From Acinetobacter wuhouensis (GTDB lineage: Bacteria; Pseudomonadota; Gammaproteobacteria; Pseudomonadales; Moraxellaceae): a stretch of DNA of 64,000 nt. This document shows, piece by piece, positions 19,382 through 29,509 of this stretch (the first letter of the stretch is position 1; each line of letters starts with the position of its first letter). A model generated the notes under the pieces. That model worked only from the letters and a program-made list of their open reading frames with translations. It was not told the origin of the DNA and ran no database searches. The position numbers and the translations under genes were made by a program. Where the stretch lies: NCBI RefSeq assembly GCF_001696605.3, contig NZ_CP031716.1:1116001-1180000 (forward strand), given 5' to 3'.

Positions 19382-20637
19382 GATGTTTGCTCCAGCGTCT
19401 TTGATGCCTGTTGAGCTTGCATGATGCGTTGAAGCTGTTGCTGTAAATCCTGTAATTGTTGTTTCAGATGCATTCGATCGGTGGATAATTCAAAATAATG
19501 GGCAAATTCATGGCGTAAACGTTCACGTCCTGATTCATCTTCAAAAATGAGCTTTAAGTCCTTACGAAGTTTGACTGAGATACCCAGTACTGCAACCATG
19601 ACCGTGTCTAAACTACGCACATTACTTTTTTGTGTATCAGGTAAACCCACCACACCATAACGCACCAGATGACTGTTGATTTCAATACATGCACGGGAGT
19701 AAGCCACTTGAATGCGGTTACGATCACGTTTGCCAGCAGTTAACTTATACATATTGGCAAATGAATCTGGTTCTAATGAATCATCTAGTCCAGAAATATG
19801 CAGAATGGGTTGTAAGTCTTGACGTACTTTATCCAAGATTTGATTTAAATCATGTTCAAAGGCTTGGCGTTGCTGTTGTAGTGTATTGTCAAGTTGCTGA
19901 ATATTCGTTTCGGTAGTTGCTTGTTGCTGTGACAGTTGTTTTTTGAGATCTGCAAAAATCTTACTTTTTTCGAATTGGCGTACGGTTGGAACTTTATCAA
20001 CCATATTGCTGAGTTTTTGTTGTAACTCAGGGATACCACTACGCTCTACTAAAAGCTGTTTTGAGTTTTCTACACCTTGACGATGGCGTGTCGCAGATAC
20101 AGGTAAAATAGTTGCAGCAGGGGCTTGTTTTTGAATACTGTCAATGATGTGAGCTAAGACAGTTTGATCTGGGATTTGGTCAATTTGTGTTAGTACCAAA
20201 ATACTTTGGCGTTGTGTTTGCTCTGTATCTTGCTCGAATTGTTGAAATAATTGTAATTCAAAAGGATCAAATTCACCTTCACGCACAGAATGGATCATCA
20301 GGCGAATATCTGCTTTATTCCACATGGCATCTTGAGCATATTGATCATCAATAGCTGCAACATCGGCATCTAAGCCAGGTGCATCTAACCAACGAATATT
20401 ATGTTGCAAATGTTCAGAGAGATTTACAGTTTCTCTTTTATCTGCCACAGAGAAAATATCGTTACCAATCAGTTCATTTAACAGTCGGCTTTTACCATGA
20501 TTATACTTGCCAATAACGGTAACCGTTGGAATCTGACCTGCCTGTAATATGGCACGCAACCGAGCCAATGGCATATCGTATTCTGGGAGAATGGCTAAAA
20601 TATCGTGGGTTGCAGCATCGAAAGTATGAATATCCAT
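19378..20637 (-). CDS. dynamin-like GTPase, first of a pair
   Basis: 419-aa GTPase with P-loop GKYNHGKSR near residue 43, G3 motif DAPGLD near 85 and G4 motif TQID near 145. The second half is predicted helical and coiled-coil (LKKQLSQQQATTETNIQQL and the C-terminal Gln-rich end). It is translationally coupled to the second GTPase by a 4-bp overlap. A catA terminator at 20662-20699 lies just upstream, so expression depends on readthrough from catA or on its own unseen promoter. The GTPase fold is firm; the cellular role is unknown. Confidence 0.75.
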   Translation of the reverse strand: MDIHTFDAATHDILAILPEYDMPLARLRAILQAGQIPTVTVIGKYNHGKSRLLNELIGNDIFSVADKRETVNLSEHLQHNIRWLDAPGLDADVAAIDDQYAQDAMWNKADIRLMIHSVREGEFDPFELQLFQQFEQDTEQTQRQSILVLTQIDQIPDQTVLAHIIDSIQKQAPAATILPVSATRHRQGVENSKQLLVERSGIPELQQKLSNMVDKVPTVRQFEKSKIFADLKKQLSQQQATTETNIQQLDNTLQQQRQAFEHDLNQILDKVRQDLQPILHISGLDDSLEPDSFANMYKLTAGKRDRNRIQVAYSRACIEINSHLVRYGVVGLPDTQKSNVRSLDTVMVAVLGISVKLRKDLKLIFEDESGRERLRHEFAHYFELSTDRMHLKQQLQDLQQQLQRIMQAQQASKTLEQTS

Positions 20638-20661
20638 ATTATTTTCTATCTTTCCATAAAA

Positions 20662-20699
20662 TAAAATCAGGCTAAACTGTTACAGCCAGCCTGATTTTA
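20662..20699 (-). terminator. catA terminator
   Basis: TAAAATCAGGCT (20662-20673) pairs perfectly with AGCCTGATTTTA (20688-20699). Read on the minus strand it is followed by TTTTATTTTA. It separates catA from the GTPase pair. Confidence 0.8.
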
Positions 20700-20726
20700 A
20701 TATTCAACAGATCAAGTTTGAGAATA

Positions 20727-21671
20727 TCAAACTTCTAGGCGAGGACGGTCTACCACTTGGTTATCTACACCATCAACCAGACGACTCAGCTTAAGGTCAA
20801 ATACCATTTCAGCAAAAGGACCTTCAACACCATTCGCTTGGCTTGCTGCCGCATCTGTATGTTCAATCGCATCTACAACAAGACCTTCACGCGTTGCATA
20901 AGCAAAGTCATCATAAGTGTACGGGTCGCCAGCAACGTTAATCTGCGTGGTAAGTTTACGATGACCATCTGCTGATACGAAGAAGTGAATATGTGCCGGG
21001 CGGTTACCATGACGACCTAACTGATTGAGCAACTGTTGTGTTGGACCATCTGGAGGGCAACCATAACCTGCTGGCAGAATTGTCTGTACACGATAATGAC
21101 CTTGTGCATCTGTCATAATGGTGCGGCGCATATTGAACGGTGTCTGTTCGCCCGTTGGGTCAAAGTGTGAATAGAAACCTTTAGTATTGGCATGCCAGAT
21201 TTCAACCTGCGCATTTGGAATAGGCTGACCATCTGCATTGTAAATTGTACCATGCAAAATCAGAGTATGACCATTTGGATCACTACCATCATCCATACGA
21301 GCAAAGCCTTGTGCAACAGGTGCGCCTGCAACATAAAGAGGACCTTCGATTGTACGTGGTGTTGGGTTGTCAATGCCTAAAGCAGCATCAGCAGCGTCCA
21401 TACGTAGATCAAGGAAATGGTCGAAACCTAAACCTGGAGAAAGTAAACCAGCTTCATGACTTGTACCCAATTGGTTTAGATATGCAATCGCAGCCCAATA
21501 TTCATCAGAAGTAATGTTTAAATCTTCAATAGTTTTAAATAAGTCAGAAACCACTCGATGAATGATTTGCTTAGTACGTGGGTTTCCACCTTCTTGCTCA
21601 AGTCCACTAAGCAAGTTGATGAAGTTTTGTACTTCTTCCGTCTCGAAAATTCTAACATTGTTGGCTGTCAT
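20727..21671 (-). CDS. catA: catechol 1,2-dioxygenase
   Basis: Intradiol ring-cleavage enzyme that converts catechol to cis,cis-muconate with non-haem Fe(III). ATG at 21671 has AAGGAG 7 bp upstream and gives MTANNVRIFETEEVQNF, 314 aa, close to the usual length; an upstream in-frame start at 21707 is less likely. Ligands expected from the family are visible: Tyr in KGFYSHFDP, Tyr in HYRVQTILPAGYG, and two His in RPAHIHFF. An N-terminal helical dimer domain precedes them. A CatM/BenM-type operator lies about 110-180 bp upstream. Confidence 0.95.
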   Translation of the reverse strand: MTANNVRIFETEEVQNFINLLSGLEQEGGNPRTKQIIHRVVSDLFKTIEDLNITSDEYWAAIAYLNQLGTSHEAGLLSPGLGFDHFLDLRMDAADAALGIDNPTPRTIEGPLYVAGAPVAQGFARMDDGSDPNGHTLILHGTIYNADGQPIPNAQVEIWHANTKGFYSHFDPTGEQTPFNMRRTIMTDAQGHYRVQTILPAGYGCPPDGPTQQLLNQLGRHGNRPAHIHFFVSADGHRKLTTQINVAGDPYTYDDFAYATREGLVVDAIEHTDAAASQANGVEGPFAEMVFDLKLSRLVDGVDNQVVDRPRLEV

Positions 21672-21781
21672 GGCTATCTCCTTAATATTGCCATAATGCT
21701 GATTCACGTCATATTTTTAAAATCATCTTATGCGTTTGTTCAGCATTAATCCTGATATTGCTTTGTGAATAATCGTTATAT

Positions 21782-21848
21782 ATACCTTAATTTAATGTAA
21801 TATCCTTAACCAGTCCGAATTCGGTATCTTTAGATACTTAAAAAGTAT
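21782..21848. promoter_or_regulatory. CatM/BenM operator region upstream of catA
   Basis: A perfect ATAC-N7-GTAT box at 21834-21848 (ATACTTAAAAAGTAT) and a half-matching box at 21782-21796 (ATACCTTAATTTAAT). The half-matching box is identical to that at catB, and the spacing between the two boxes (52 bp) is the same as at catB. The region is followed by a decayed LysR gene, so the whole divergent promoter looks like a duplicate of a regulator-target promoter. Confidence 0.8.
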
Positions 21849-21854
21849 ATTGTT

Positions 21855-22147
21855 GTGAAATTTAGCGATTTATACGACTTTGTGATAATGCCCGAAGAGT
21901 AAAGTATTACCAATGTCACATAAAAATGATGCCTGATCTAAATTTAAACAATTCATCAGATTTAAAAGTAAAAGATATTATTGAGAATTTAATGATTCTA
22001 GGACGATTTACGACCTGTAAAAATCAGAGAGTTAGGGAGAGTTCAAACAGTATATTGCACAGATTTGAATACAATCGTAGAAATTTGACGTGGTGGGGCG
22101 TAAGAGGGCTGTCAAAAAATCAAACATATGGTTTGGTGATTTATTGA
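21855..22147 (+). pseudogene. decayed catM/benM-like LysR gene fragment
   Basis: Starting from GTG 21855 the translation VKFSDLYDFVIMPEE, stop, SIT aligns without gaps to [19 protein letters not shown] of CatM. The codons for RPVK lie 156 nt from the start both here (22011) and in catM (16989). At least 190 bp therefore align with no net indel despite many stop codons. The remainder to about 22147 is too decayed to follow. It lies divergently from catA, exactly where a dedicated LysR regulator would sit, and has no function as a protein. Confidence 0.75.
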
Positions 22148-22260
22148 AAATTACTAATACCATGAGAAGCAGTGAAAATTGAAATTAATCAATAAACACC
22201 ACTAGAAATAACTTATAGATGTAATGATTTTTTTGACTGATTACAAGCATGTTGAAAGAC

Positions 22261-23322
22261 TTAGGAAGAAGCATTGCGTTTATTTAAAATCAAATGTGCA
22301 AGTACACCAATACAAATGCCCCAAAATACAGAGCTTAGTCCTAGGAAATGCATTCCAGAGGCAGTCGCTAAAAAAGTAATCAGCGCAGCTTCACGTTGCG
22401 CTTCATTTTTCATTGCCACTGAAATATTCGTCGCAATCGCACCGAGTAGTGCCAAGCCAGCCAGTGCTGCCACCAATTCTTTGGGTAATAAACTAAACAG
22501 CATGACGATACTGCCTGCAAATAAACCCCCTAAAATATAAAATACTCCATTGGCAATGCCTGCAATATAGCGTTTGTCCTTTAATTCATGCGCATCTTTG
22601 CCCATACATAAGGCTGCTGTAATGGATGCCAATACAATGGTAATTCCTCCAACACATGCCACCGCAAAGGATGCAATACTGGTTACTGCAATGATGGGTT
22701 TTGCAGGTGTGTCATAACCACTCAAACGCATAATCGCCATACCTGGTAGGAATTGTCCCGTTAAACTCACAAGGATTAAAGGCAAGGCTAAATTTAACGT
22801 AGAGTTCAATGTCCATTCAGGCATAATAAATTGTGGAATGGCAAGGCTAAAATCAACCGTAACAGGATTCATTTTGCCCATGATTAAGCTAAGGGCAACA
22901 CCTGAAACCAGTACCCATAGCATGGCATAGCGTGGTGTAAAGCGTTTGGCAATCAAAAATACTAACAACATGCCAAAGACGATGAGTGGCATGCTGTCCG
23001 TGGCTTTAAATAAGCCCAAACCAAATTGAAATAGAATGCCTGCCATCATTCCTGCGGCAACATCTTGAGGAATCCATTTCAATAATTTATCAAAATAGCC
23101 TGTAATCCCAATGATGAAAATCACAATGGCGGTCGTGAGATAAGCCGCGACAGCTTCATTCAATGAAACATGGGGAAAGAGTGTGACCAACAGTGCCGTA
23201 CCTGGCGCAGACCATGCGGTGATTACAGGAACTTTAAACTTAATTGATAAATAAATTCCCGCAATCGCAGCGCCAATCGAAATGCCCCAAATCCATGAAA
23301 TCATCATGGCAGTCGAAACGTG
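22261..23322 (-). pseudogene. benE: BenE benzoate/H+ symporter, C-terminal part, cut by an IS
   Basis: 352 codons of a multi-helix membrane transporter of the BenE family (hydrophobic throughout, GLGLFKATDSMPL and the LAGLALLGAIATNISVAM region). A 348-aa open frame begins at ATG 23307, but the true N-terminus lies beyond the insertion sequence at 24561-24689. The GTG at 23320-23322 is one copy of the target duplication. Removing the IS and one GTG rejoins QQAH to VSTAMMISW in frame, for about 395 aa. Translation from 23307 would lack the first transmembrane helix, so activity is doubtful. Confidence 0.88.
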
Positions 23323-23395
23323 TGATCCTAGACAAAATAATGGACAGCACGTCCCTCTAAAGATAACGTAACTTTAATCTTTGGAGATTCAAGAA

Positions 23396-23689
23396 ATGGC
23401 TAAACGTTTTAGTCCCGAATTTAAACAGCAAGCGATTGATTATGCACTTTCAAACTCACACGAGTCTGTAGCTGCAATCGCCCAGAAATTAGGTGTGGGT
23501 TATTCAACATTAGATAAATGGATTCGTGAAACCAATCCGGCAGGTTCAAGCAAACGTCAACTTTCACCAGAACAACAGCGGATCGTGGAATTAGAGAAAG
23601 AAGTCAAACAGCTCAAGGAAGCCAATGACATCTTAAAAAAAGCGCATGTGTACTTTCTAACAGATCATGCCAAGAAAAGTACACGGTAA
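23396..23689 (+). CDS. IS3-family transposase OrfA
   Basis: 97 aa from MAKRFSPEFKQQAID. A helix-turn-helix (ESVAAIAQKLGVGYSTLDKW) binds the terminal repeats, and a leucine zipper follows (IVELEKEVKQLKEANDILKK). ATG 23396 is preferred to an upstream in-frame ATG. OrfB lies in the -1 frame, and the A7G tract near the end of OrfA is the expected site of programmed frameshifting that makes the full transposase. Confidence 0.9.
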   Translation: MAKRFSPEFKQQAIDYALSNSHESVAAIAQKLGVGYSTLDKWIRETNPAGSSKRQLSPEQQRIVELEKEVKQLKEANDILKKAHVYFLTDHAKKSTR

Positions 23690-23703
23690 TTCAAGATCTA
23701 GAT

Positions 23704-24555
23704 ATGAATGAAGTCACCGTATCTTCTGCCTGTAAATACCTAGGTGTCAGCACTTCAGGCTATTATGCCTGGCGAAAACGTCAAGCCAATACGGCACAGA
23801 AATATAATGACTTAAAAGCCGTATATTGGCAGCATCATGCACGATTGGGTGCACCTTCATTAGTACATGACATGCATGATTTAGGTTACAACATGAGCGA
23901 ACGTACTATTGGAAGGATGCTAAAAAAGCTTGGTTTACGTAGCAGGATTGCGCGTAAATACAAGCATACGACTGATTCAACCCATCGTTTGCCTACAGCA
24001 CCCAACTTGTTGGATCGCCAATTTACAGTTACTCAGCCTAATAAAGTCTGGACAACAGACATTACCTATATCCGCACTAAAGAAGGTTGGTTGTATTTAT
24101 GTGTGATGCTAGATTTATTTAGCCGTCGTATCGTGGGGTGGCAAACCAGCCATCGAATAGACCGCCAGTTGGTGTGTGATACGTTTAACTATGCAATGGC
24201 TCGTCAGGGTTATCCAACTGGTGTTATGGTTCATTCGGACCAAGGCTCACAGTACTGTAGTCGTGATTTTAGAGCGCTGTTACTGAAAAATGATTGTACT
24301 CAGAGTATGTCTAGACGTGGAAACTGTTGGGATAATGCAGTGACTGAAAGCTTCTTTCATACATTAAAAGGTCATGTGGTACATGGCAGTGTGTTTTCGA
24401 CTCGAAAAGAGGCGAATGCGGTCTTGTTTGATTATATTGAGATTTATTACAATCGGGTCAGAAGGCATTCTGCAAACGGCTGGTTAAGTCCAGAAGCCTT
24501 TGAACAGAAATATTTCAAGAATTTAGAGGGATCGATTGTCCACGATACTGTCTAG
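23704..24555 (+). CDS. IS3-family transposase OrfB (DDE integrase core)
   Basis: 283 aa with an HTH_21-like N-terminus and an rve-type catalytic domain. The DDE triad is visible in WTTDITYIRT, VHSDQGSQYCS and NAVTESFFHTLK. It ends 5 bp before the right terminal repeat boundary. All motifs are intact, so the copy should be competent when fused to OrfA by -1 frameshifting. Confidence 0.93.
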   Translation: MNEVTVSSACKYLGVSTSGYYAWRKRQANTAQKYNDLKAVYWQHHARLGAPSLVHDMHDLGYNMSERTIGRMLKKLGLRSRIARKYKHTTDSTHRLPTAPNLLDRQFTVTQPNKVWTTDITYIRTKEGWLYLCVMLDLFSRRIVGWQTSHRIDRQLVCDTFNYAMARQGYPTGVMVHSDQGSQYCSRDFRALLLKNDCTQSMSRRGNCWDNAVTESFFHTLKGHVVHGSVFSTRKEANAVLFDYIEIYYNRVRRHSANGWLSPEAFEQKYFKNLEGSIVHDTV

Positions 24556-24560
24556 GATCA

Positions 24561-24689
24561 GTGGGCTTGTTGTGCGGCTTGAAAGAAAATAATCAGTGGC
24601 CCTGAGTATGAAATCAGAACTGCTAAAAATCCTGCAACTGTGGCTGATAGTGACCAGTCTTCTTTTAAAGTCTGTAAAAGATTTGCCAT
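24561..24689 (-). pseudogene. benE: BenE N-terminal fragment
   Basis: 43 codons from ATG 24689 (MANLLQTLKEDWSLSATVAG, then a transmembrane helix) up to the insertion sequence, ending QQAH. The GTG at 24561-24563 is the second copy of the target duplication. It is read leftward 48 bp after benD and is the missing start of the transporter at 22261-23322. Confidence 0.88.
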
Positions 24690-24737
24690 TGTATGCATCC
24701 TTGCGTAATGGATTGAGTGATTGATTAAATAGATGAA

Positions 24738-25523
24738 TTAACCTTGATCACCGCCACCGACTGGAACTACTGTACCTGTAATATATGAAGAATCATCGGA
24801 AGCTAGGAAAGTAATTGCATTCACTTGTTCTTGGATTGTGCCATAACGACCTAAGAAAGTACGATCTATGGTTTGATCAACCACTTCTTGCATCCATTGC
24901 GTTTCGTGTTCTGACATTGGATTACTGTTGCGAGGAACTTTACGTGGCGGTGCTTCTGTACCACCTGTGGCAATCGCATTCACGCGGATATTATCTTTGG
25001 CATGTTCAAATGCCAATGACGCGGTTAAACCATTCACACCACCTTTAGATGCAGAATAGGGAATACGGTTAATGCCGCGCGTCGCGATTGAAGATACATT
25101 GACAATCGTACCTTGTTGATTCTTGATCATCTCAGGCAAGACAGCACGACAGCACCACATAGTTGGAAATAAAGAGCGATTGACTTCTTTAATGATTTCT
25201 TCTTCAGTAAATTCCTGAAAAGGTTTCATCCAAATTGCACCACCGACATTATTGATGAGTACATCAACACGTCCATAGGTCGCAATGGCTTTTTCGACAA
25301 CAGCTTGAGCGCCTGCGTAGGTTTCAAGATCTGCATTGATCGTAACTGCATTACCACCATTGCTTTTGATTTCTGCCCATACTTCTTCAACATATTCAGA
25401 ACGATCTGCAAGTATGGCTTGCGCACCTTCTGCTGTGACTTGTAGGGCAACGCCACGACCAATGCCTTGAGCAGCTCCTGTAACGATGACGACTTTATTT
25501 AAAAATCTTTGACGATCTGACAT
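24738..25523 (-). CDS. benD: benzoate cis-diol dehydrogenase
   Basis: Short-chain dehydrogenase that oxidises 1,2-dihydroxy-cyclohexa-3,5-diene-1-carboxylate to catechol with loss of CO2 and NADH formation. ATG 25523 has GGAG 6 bp upstream and gives MSDRQRFLNKVVIVTGAAQG, 261 aa, the family length; an ATG at 25535 is poorer. The NAD motif TGAAQGIGRG is near residue 16, NNVGG near 90 and the catalytic YSASKGG near 155. It is separated from benC by an unusual 584-bp repeat-bearing spacer. Confidence 0.93.
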   Translation of the reverse strand: MSDRQRFLNKVVIVTGAAQGIGRGVALQVTAEGAQAILADRSEYVEEVWAEIKSNGGNAVTINADLETYAGAQAVVEKAIATYGRVDVLINNVGGAIWMKPFQEFTEEEIIKEVNRSLFPTMWCCRAVLPEMIKNQQGTIVNVSSIATRGINRIPYSASKGGVNGLTASLAFEHAKDNIRVNAIATGGTEAPPRKVPRNSNPMSEHETQWMQEVVDQTIDRTFLGRYGTIQEQVNAITFLASDDSSYITGTVVPVGGGDQG

Positions 25524-26107
25524 TTTATTCTCCATTCCTTATATAGACCACGTGCGTAAGTCGATCTTTGAACTCTATTCAATTCATGATGGAAATCCCT
25601 TCTTTTGCGCTATATATGGCTCAGGGAGAAGGTTAGGATGAGGGGACACCCTTTATTTTACCCTCCTCATTTCAAACCATCTATGGCACAAGAGGAGGGA
25701 ATTCCAATCTTCATTTGATTGTCAAGATTGATTAATTGATGTTACGCATTTGGAGAAGTGTTCACTCTAAAATCTTTTAATTCTCCTCGACGGAGTCTTA
25801 CGTCAGAAGTCTTGATTTAGAGAGTTGCCTTCGGCTCGACCTACTTTTCTTTCGGGAAAAGTAGGCAAAACCATTGTCATCCACAAAACTCGTCCACTTC
25901 CGTCAAAATATTAAATACATCGCAAAAACATATCTAATTAAAAGTAGTCTTGCCTCAAACACTTGTGGATGACGTTATCGCGTATCCAATTTCATCGAGA
26001 AACAAAAGCTATTTTTATGTTACTGCGTAACATTAGTGATTAATCAATCTAAAAAACTTTAAAACCCCGTTCTAGGATTAAAACGGGGTTTGTTGGGATG
26101 ACTCTAT
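25524..26107. repeat. spacer with nested inverted repeats between benC and benD
   Basis: No gene is seen in this 584-bp gap inside the ben operon. It contains a 10-bp stem CCTACTTTTC/GAAAAGTAGG (25840-25865, loop TTTCGG) and a wider inverted pair TCATCCACAA (25877-25886) and TTGTGGATGA (25963-25972). The combination looks like an interspersed non-coding repeat or small MITE inserted in the operon. The purine-rich stretch near 25620-25700 resembles other Acinetobacter intergenic repeats. Confidence 0.5.
26055..26091 (-). terminator. terminator after benC
   Basis: AAACCCCGTT pairs with AACGGGGTTT (26062-26071 with 26082-26091). On the minus strand it is followed by TTTAAAGTTTTTT. It would attenuate transcription from benABC into benDE. 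Confidence 0.75.
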
Positions 26108-27136
<1,029 letters not shown>

Positions 27137-27259
27137 TTAATGTATCTAAATCTTCTGCCGCCCAGTCAAATTTCCATATGGCTGAACGGCGACCTTGCTG
27201 AGTTGATCAACCCAGTCTTAGAGGTGGTTTTTGAAACGATTTTTGAGAAGAATCGCGTT

Positions 27260-27760
27260 CTAGAGGTGGTAAATATCAATCACTTGATTGATATAGTCAT
27301 TTTTCAGTACGACATATTTACTGAGGATTTTTGGTTGTTCACCTGAAAAATCAATTTCGTATTTCGAGGTACCAAAGTAGCTGTATGAAGCTTTATAACG
27401 GAAACTGAGCGTGTTCCAATTGAAGCGTACCGTCACTTTATCACCATCACGTTCAATCACTTCTACATTGGCAATGTTGTGTGAAGTTCGTGTATCAGGC
27501 ATGGTTGCAGATGAGCGTTCAGTTTTGATACGGAACACACGATCTTCAAGCCCTTGGCGATCTGGATAATAGATGAGTGAAATTTCAGACTGTGGGTCTT
27601 CTGTTAATTTGTCATCATCATCCCAAGCTGGCATCCAAAATGATGCACTTGGTGCATAACATGCCAACCAATCATCCCATTGTTCATCATCTAAAAAGCG
27701 AGCTTCACGATAGAGAAATTGACAGATATTCTCCAAAGAAGTTTTATCTTGTGTACTCAT
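27260..27760 (-). CDS. benB: benzoate 1,2-dioxygenase small subunit
   Basis: 166-aa beta subunit of the ring-hydroxylating oxygenase with the cone-shaped SnoaL-like fold typical of the family ([20 protein letters not shown] near residue 12). It has no cofactor. Its start overlaps the benA stop by 4 bp, so the subunits are co-translated in equal amounts. A 135-bp gap separates it from benC. Confidence 0.94.
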   Translation of the reverse strand: MSTQDKTSLENICQFLYREARFLDDEQWDDWLACYAPSASFWMPAWDDDDKLTEDPQSEISLIYYPDRQGLEDRVFRIKTERSSATMPDTRTSHNIANVEVIERDGDKVTVRFNWNTLSFRYKASYSYFGTSKYEIDFSGEQPKILSKYVVLKNDYINQVIDIYHL

Positions 27761-29154
27761 GCCACTTCTCCTTGTGTTGTCGCTTCTAATTCAGCCAGTT
27801 CTTTTTCAGCAGAAATTGCATGTTTCATGGTTTTTAACCAATACTGATGCTGTGCCAAATAAAGCCCTTCATCTTCCGTTTTGATACAACTAATTGCAGG
27901 TTTTAAACCAATTTCATTGGCTGCATCATCAGGTCCTTGAATCCAATGTTTAGAACCACGACACATATCGTTCCATTCCAATTCGATGCCTGCATAGCCC
28001 GCTTGGCATGCGCGGAATTCTTCTAAATCATCAGGCGTTGCCATACCAGAAGCATTAAAGAAATCTTCATATTGGCGGATACGACGTGCGCGCGCTTCAG
28101 GTGCTTCGCCAACAGGTGCGATACAGTAAATTGTGACTTCAGATTTGTTGACAGAAATCGGGCGAACCACACGAATTTGTGAACCGAATTGATCCATCAA
28201 ATATACGTTTGGATATAAGCAAAGGTTACGTGAACGTTCGATCATCCACTTCGACATTGGCGCACCGAATTTTTCTGTATATTCATCCGCTTTGGCAAAG
28301 TTAGGACGGTCTTCAGGATTGCCCCATTGAGTCCATAACAACATATGACCATTGTCAAAACCGTAAGAACCACCACCTTGTTTGCCCCAAGAACCAGCAC
28401 TCATGGCACGTACATTGTCACCGGCTTCTTTTTCTTTACGCTGTTGCGTGGTTGCTGCATAGTTCCAATGCACCGCAGAAACGTGATAACCATCTGCACC
28501 ATTTTCAGCAGTCAATTTCCAGTTGCCTTCAAAGGTATAGGTCGATGCACCACGTAAAACTTCTAGACCTTGTTCAGATTGATCGACAATCATGTCAATC
28601 ACTTTGGTTGTTTCACCAAGGAATTCTTCAAGGCTTGGCACATCTGGGTTTAAGCTACCGAATAAGAAACCTTTATAGTTTTCAAAACGAGCCACTTTTT
28701 TAAGATCGTGTGAACCATCTTTATTGAAACAATCTGAATAACCCGCGTCGGCAGGGTCTTTCACTTTCAATAATTTACCCGAGTTATTAAATGTCCAGCC
28801 ATGGAAAGGGCAAGTATATGTTGCTTTATTGCCACGTTTATGACGACAAAGTTGTGCACCACGATGTGAACATGCGTTGATCATCGCATTGAGTTCACCA
28901 TTGCGATTACGCGCAATCAGAATTGGTTGACGACCGATATAGGTAGTGTAGTAATCGTTGTTATTTGGGATTTGACTTTCATGTGCCAAATATACCCAAT
29001 TGCCCTCGAAGATATATTTCATTTCAAGGTCAAACAGACTTTGGTCTGTAAATACTGAACGATGTAATTTAAATTCACCTGTTTCAAAATTATCGACAAG
29101 TAATTCATCTATACGATCAAGGTGACTGGTGTTTATCACTGGAATACGAGGCAT
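27757..29154 (-). CDS. benA: benzoate 1,2-dioxygenase large subunit
   Basis: Catalytic alpha subunit, 465 aa from ATG 29154 ([19 protein letters not shown]), which has GGAG 7 bp upstream; an in-frame ATG at 29175 lacks a good site. The Rieske centre is CSHRGAQLC then CPFHGW (residues about 90-115). The mononuclear iron site follows near [14 protein letters not shown]. It is the first gene of benABCDE and is divergent from benM. Confidence 0.96.
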   Translation of the reverse strand: MPRIPVINTSHLDRIDELLVDNFETGEFKLHRSVFTDQSLFDLEMKYIFEGNWVYLAHESQIPNNNDYYTTYIGRQPILIARNRNGELNAMINACSHRGAQLCRHKRGNKATYTCPFHGWTFNNSGKLLKVKDPADAGYSDCFNKDGSHDLKKVARFENYKGFLFGSLNPDVPSLEEFLGETTKVIDMIVDQSEQGLEVLRGASTYTFEGNWKLTAENGADGYHVSAVHWNYAATTQQRKEKEAGDNVRAMSAGSWGKQGGGSYGFDNGHMLLWTQWGNPEDRPNFAKADEYTEKFGAPMSKWMIERSRNLCLYPNVYLMDQFGSQIRVVRPISVNKSEVTIYCIAPVGEAPEARARRIRQYEDFFNASGMATPDDLEEFRACQAGYAGIELEWNDMCRGSKHWIQGPDDAANEIGLKPAISCIKTEDEGLYLAQHQYWLKTMKHAISAEKELAELEATTQGEVA

Positions 29155-29433
29155 GTCCGTTCTCCGACTATCCATGTGGTGGGCAATTCAAAGGATTTTT
29201 TGAGCGATGAATTGACAACGCTTTGAGTTTTGTTAAATGCTTTCGCGACTTAAATTCTGTGAGTATCGTTACTTTGCTAGCGGAGGGTGTGTAGCGAGCA
29301 AATAACGCATCCCTGTTTAAAAGACATAAGGTTTTCAGTTTCGAGTGATACTCAGTTGAGTCATATTTCAGCGTTAATTCTCAGACTGGAGCAATCGACT
29401 ACGAACAAACTTGATTTACATCTTGTGTTTGAT

Positions 29434-29500
29434 ATACCTTAAAAGAATGGATGGTCGCTGTCTAAGATCAAATTTGCATTTTTTTATATCTTAAAGGTAT
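29434..29500. promoter_or_regulatory. BenM operator region between benA and benM
   Basis: Two near-consensus boxes for ATAC-N7-GTAT: ATACCTTAAAAGAAT at 29434-29448 and ATATCTTAAAGGTAT at 29486-29500, with 52 bp between their centres. The second abuts the benM start and suits autorepression; the first is nearer benA. The arrangement parallels the catB-catM and catA regions. Confidence 0.7.
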
Positions 29501-29509
29501 GGTGTTGAG

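Larger units (their letters stand above)
23323..24560 (+). mobile_element. IS3-family insertion sequence, copy 1 (in benE)
   Basis: 1238 bp with terminal inverted repeats starting TGATCCTAGACA (left) and ending TGTCTAGGATCA (right), flanked by a 3-bp target duplication GTG. It encodes OrfA and OrfB with an A7G slippery run at 23635-23642. A second copy of equal length with identical predicted proteins lies inverted at 59135-60372. The element is probably active or recently active, since both copies are intact. Confidence 0.93.

Noticed and set aside
21926..22147. Open frame of 73 codons upstream of catA
   Set aside because: It overlaps the decayed LysR gene in another frame and has no Shine-Dalgarno; treated as chance.
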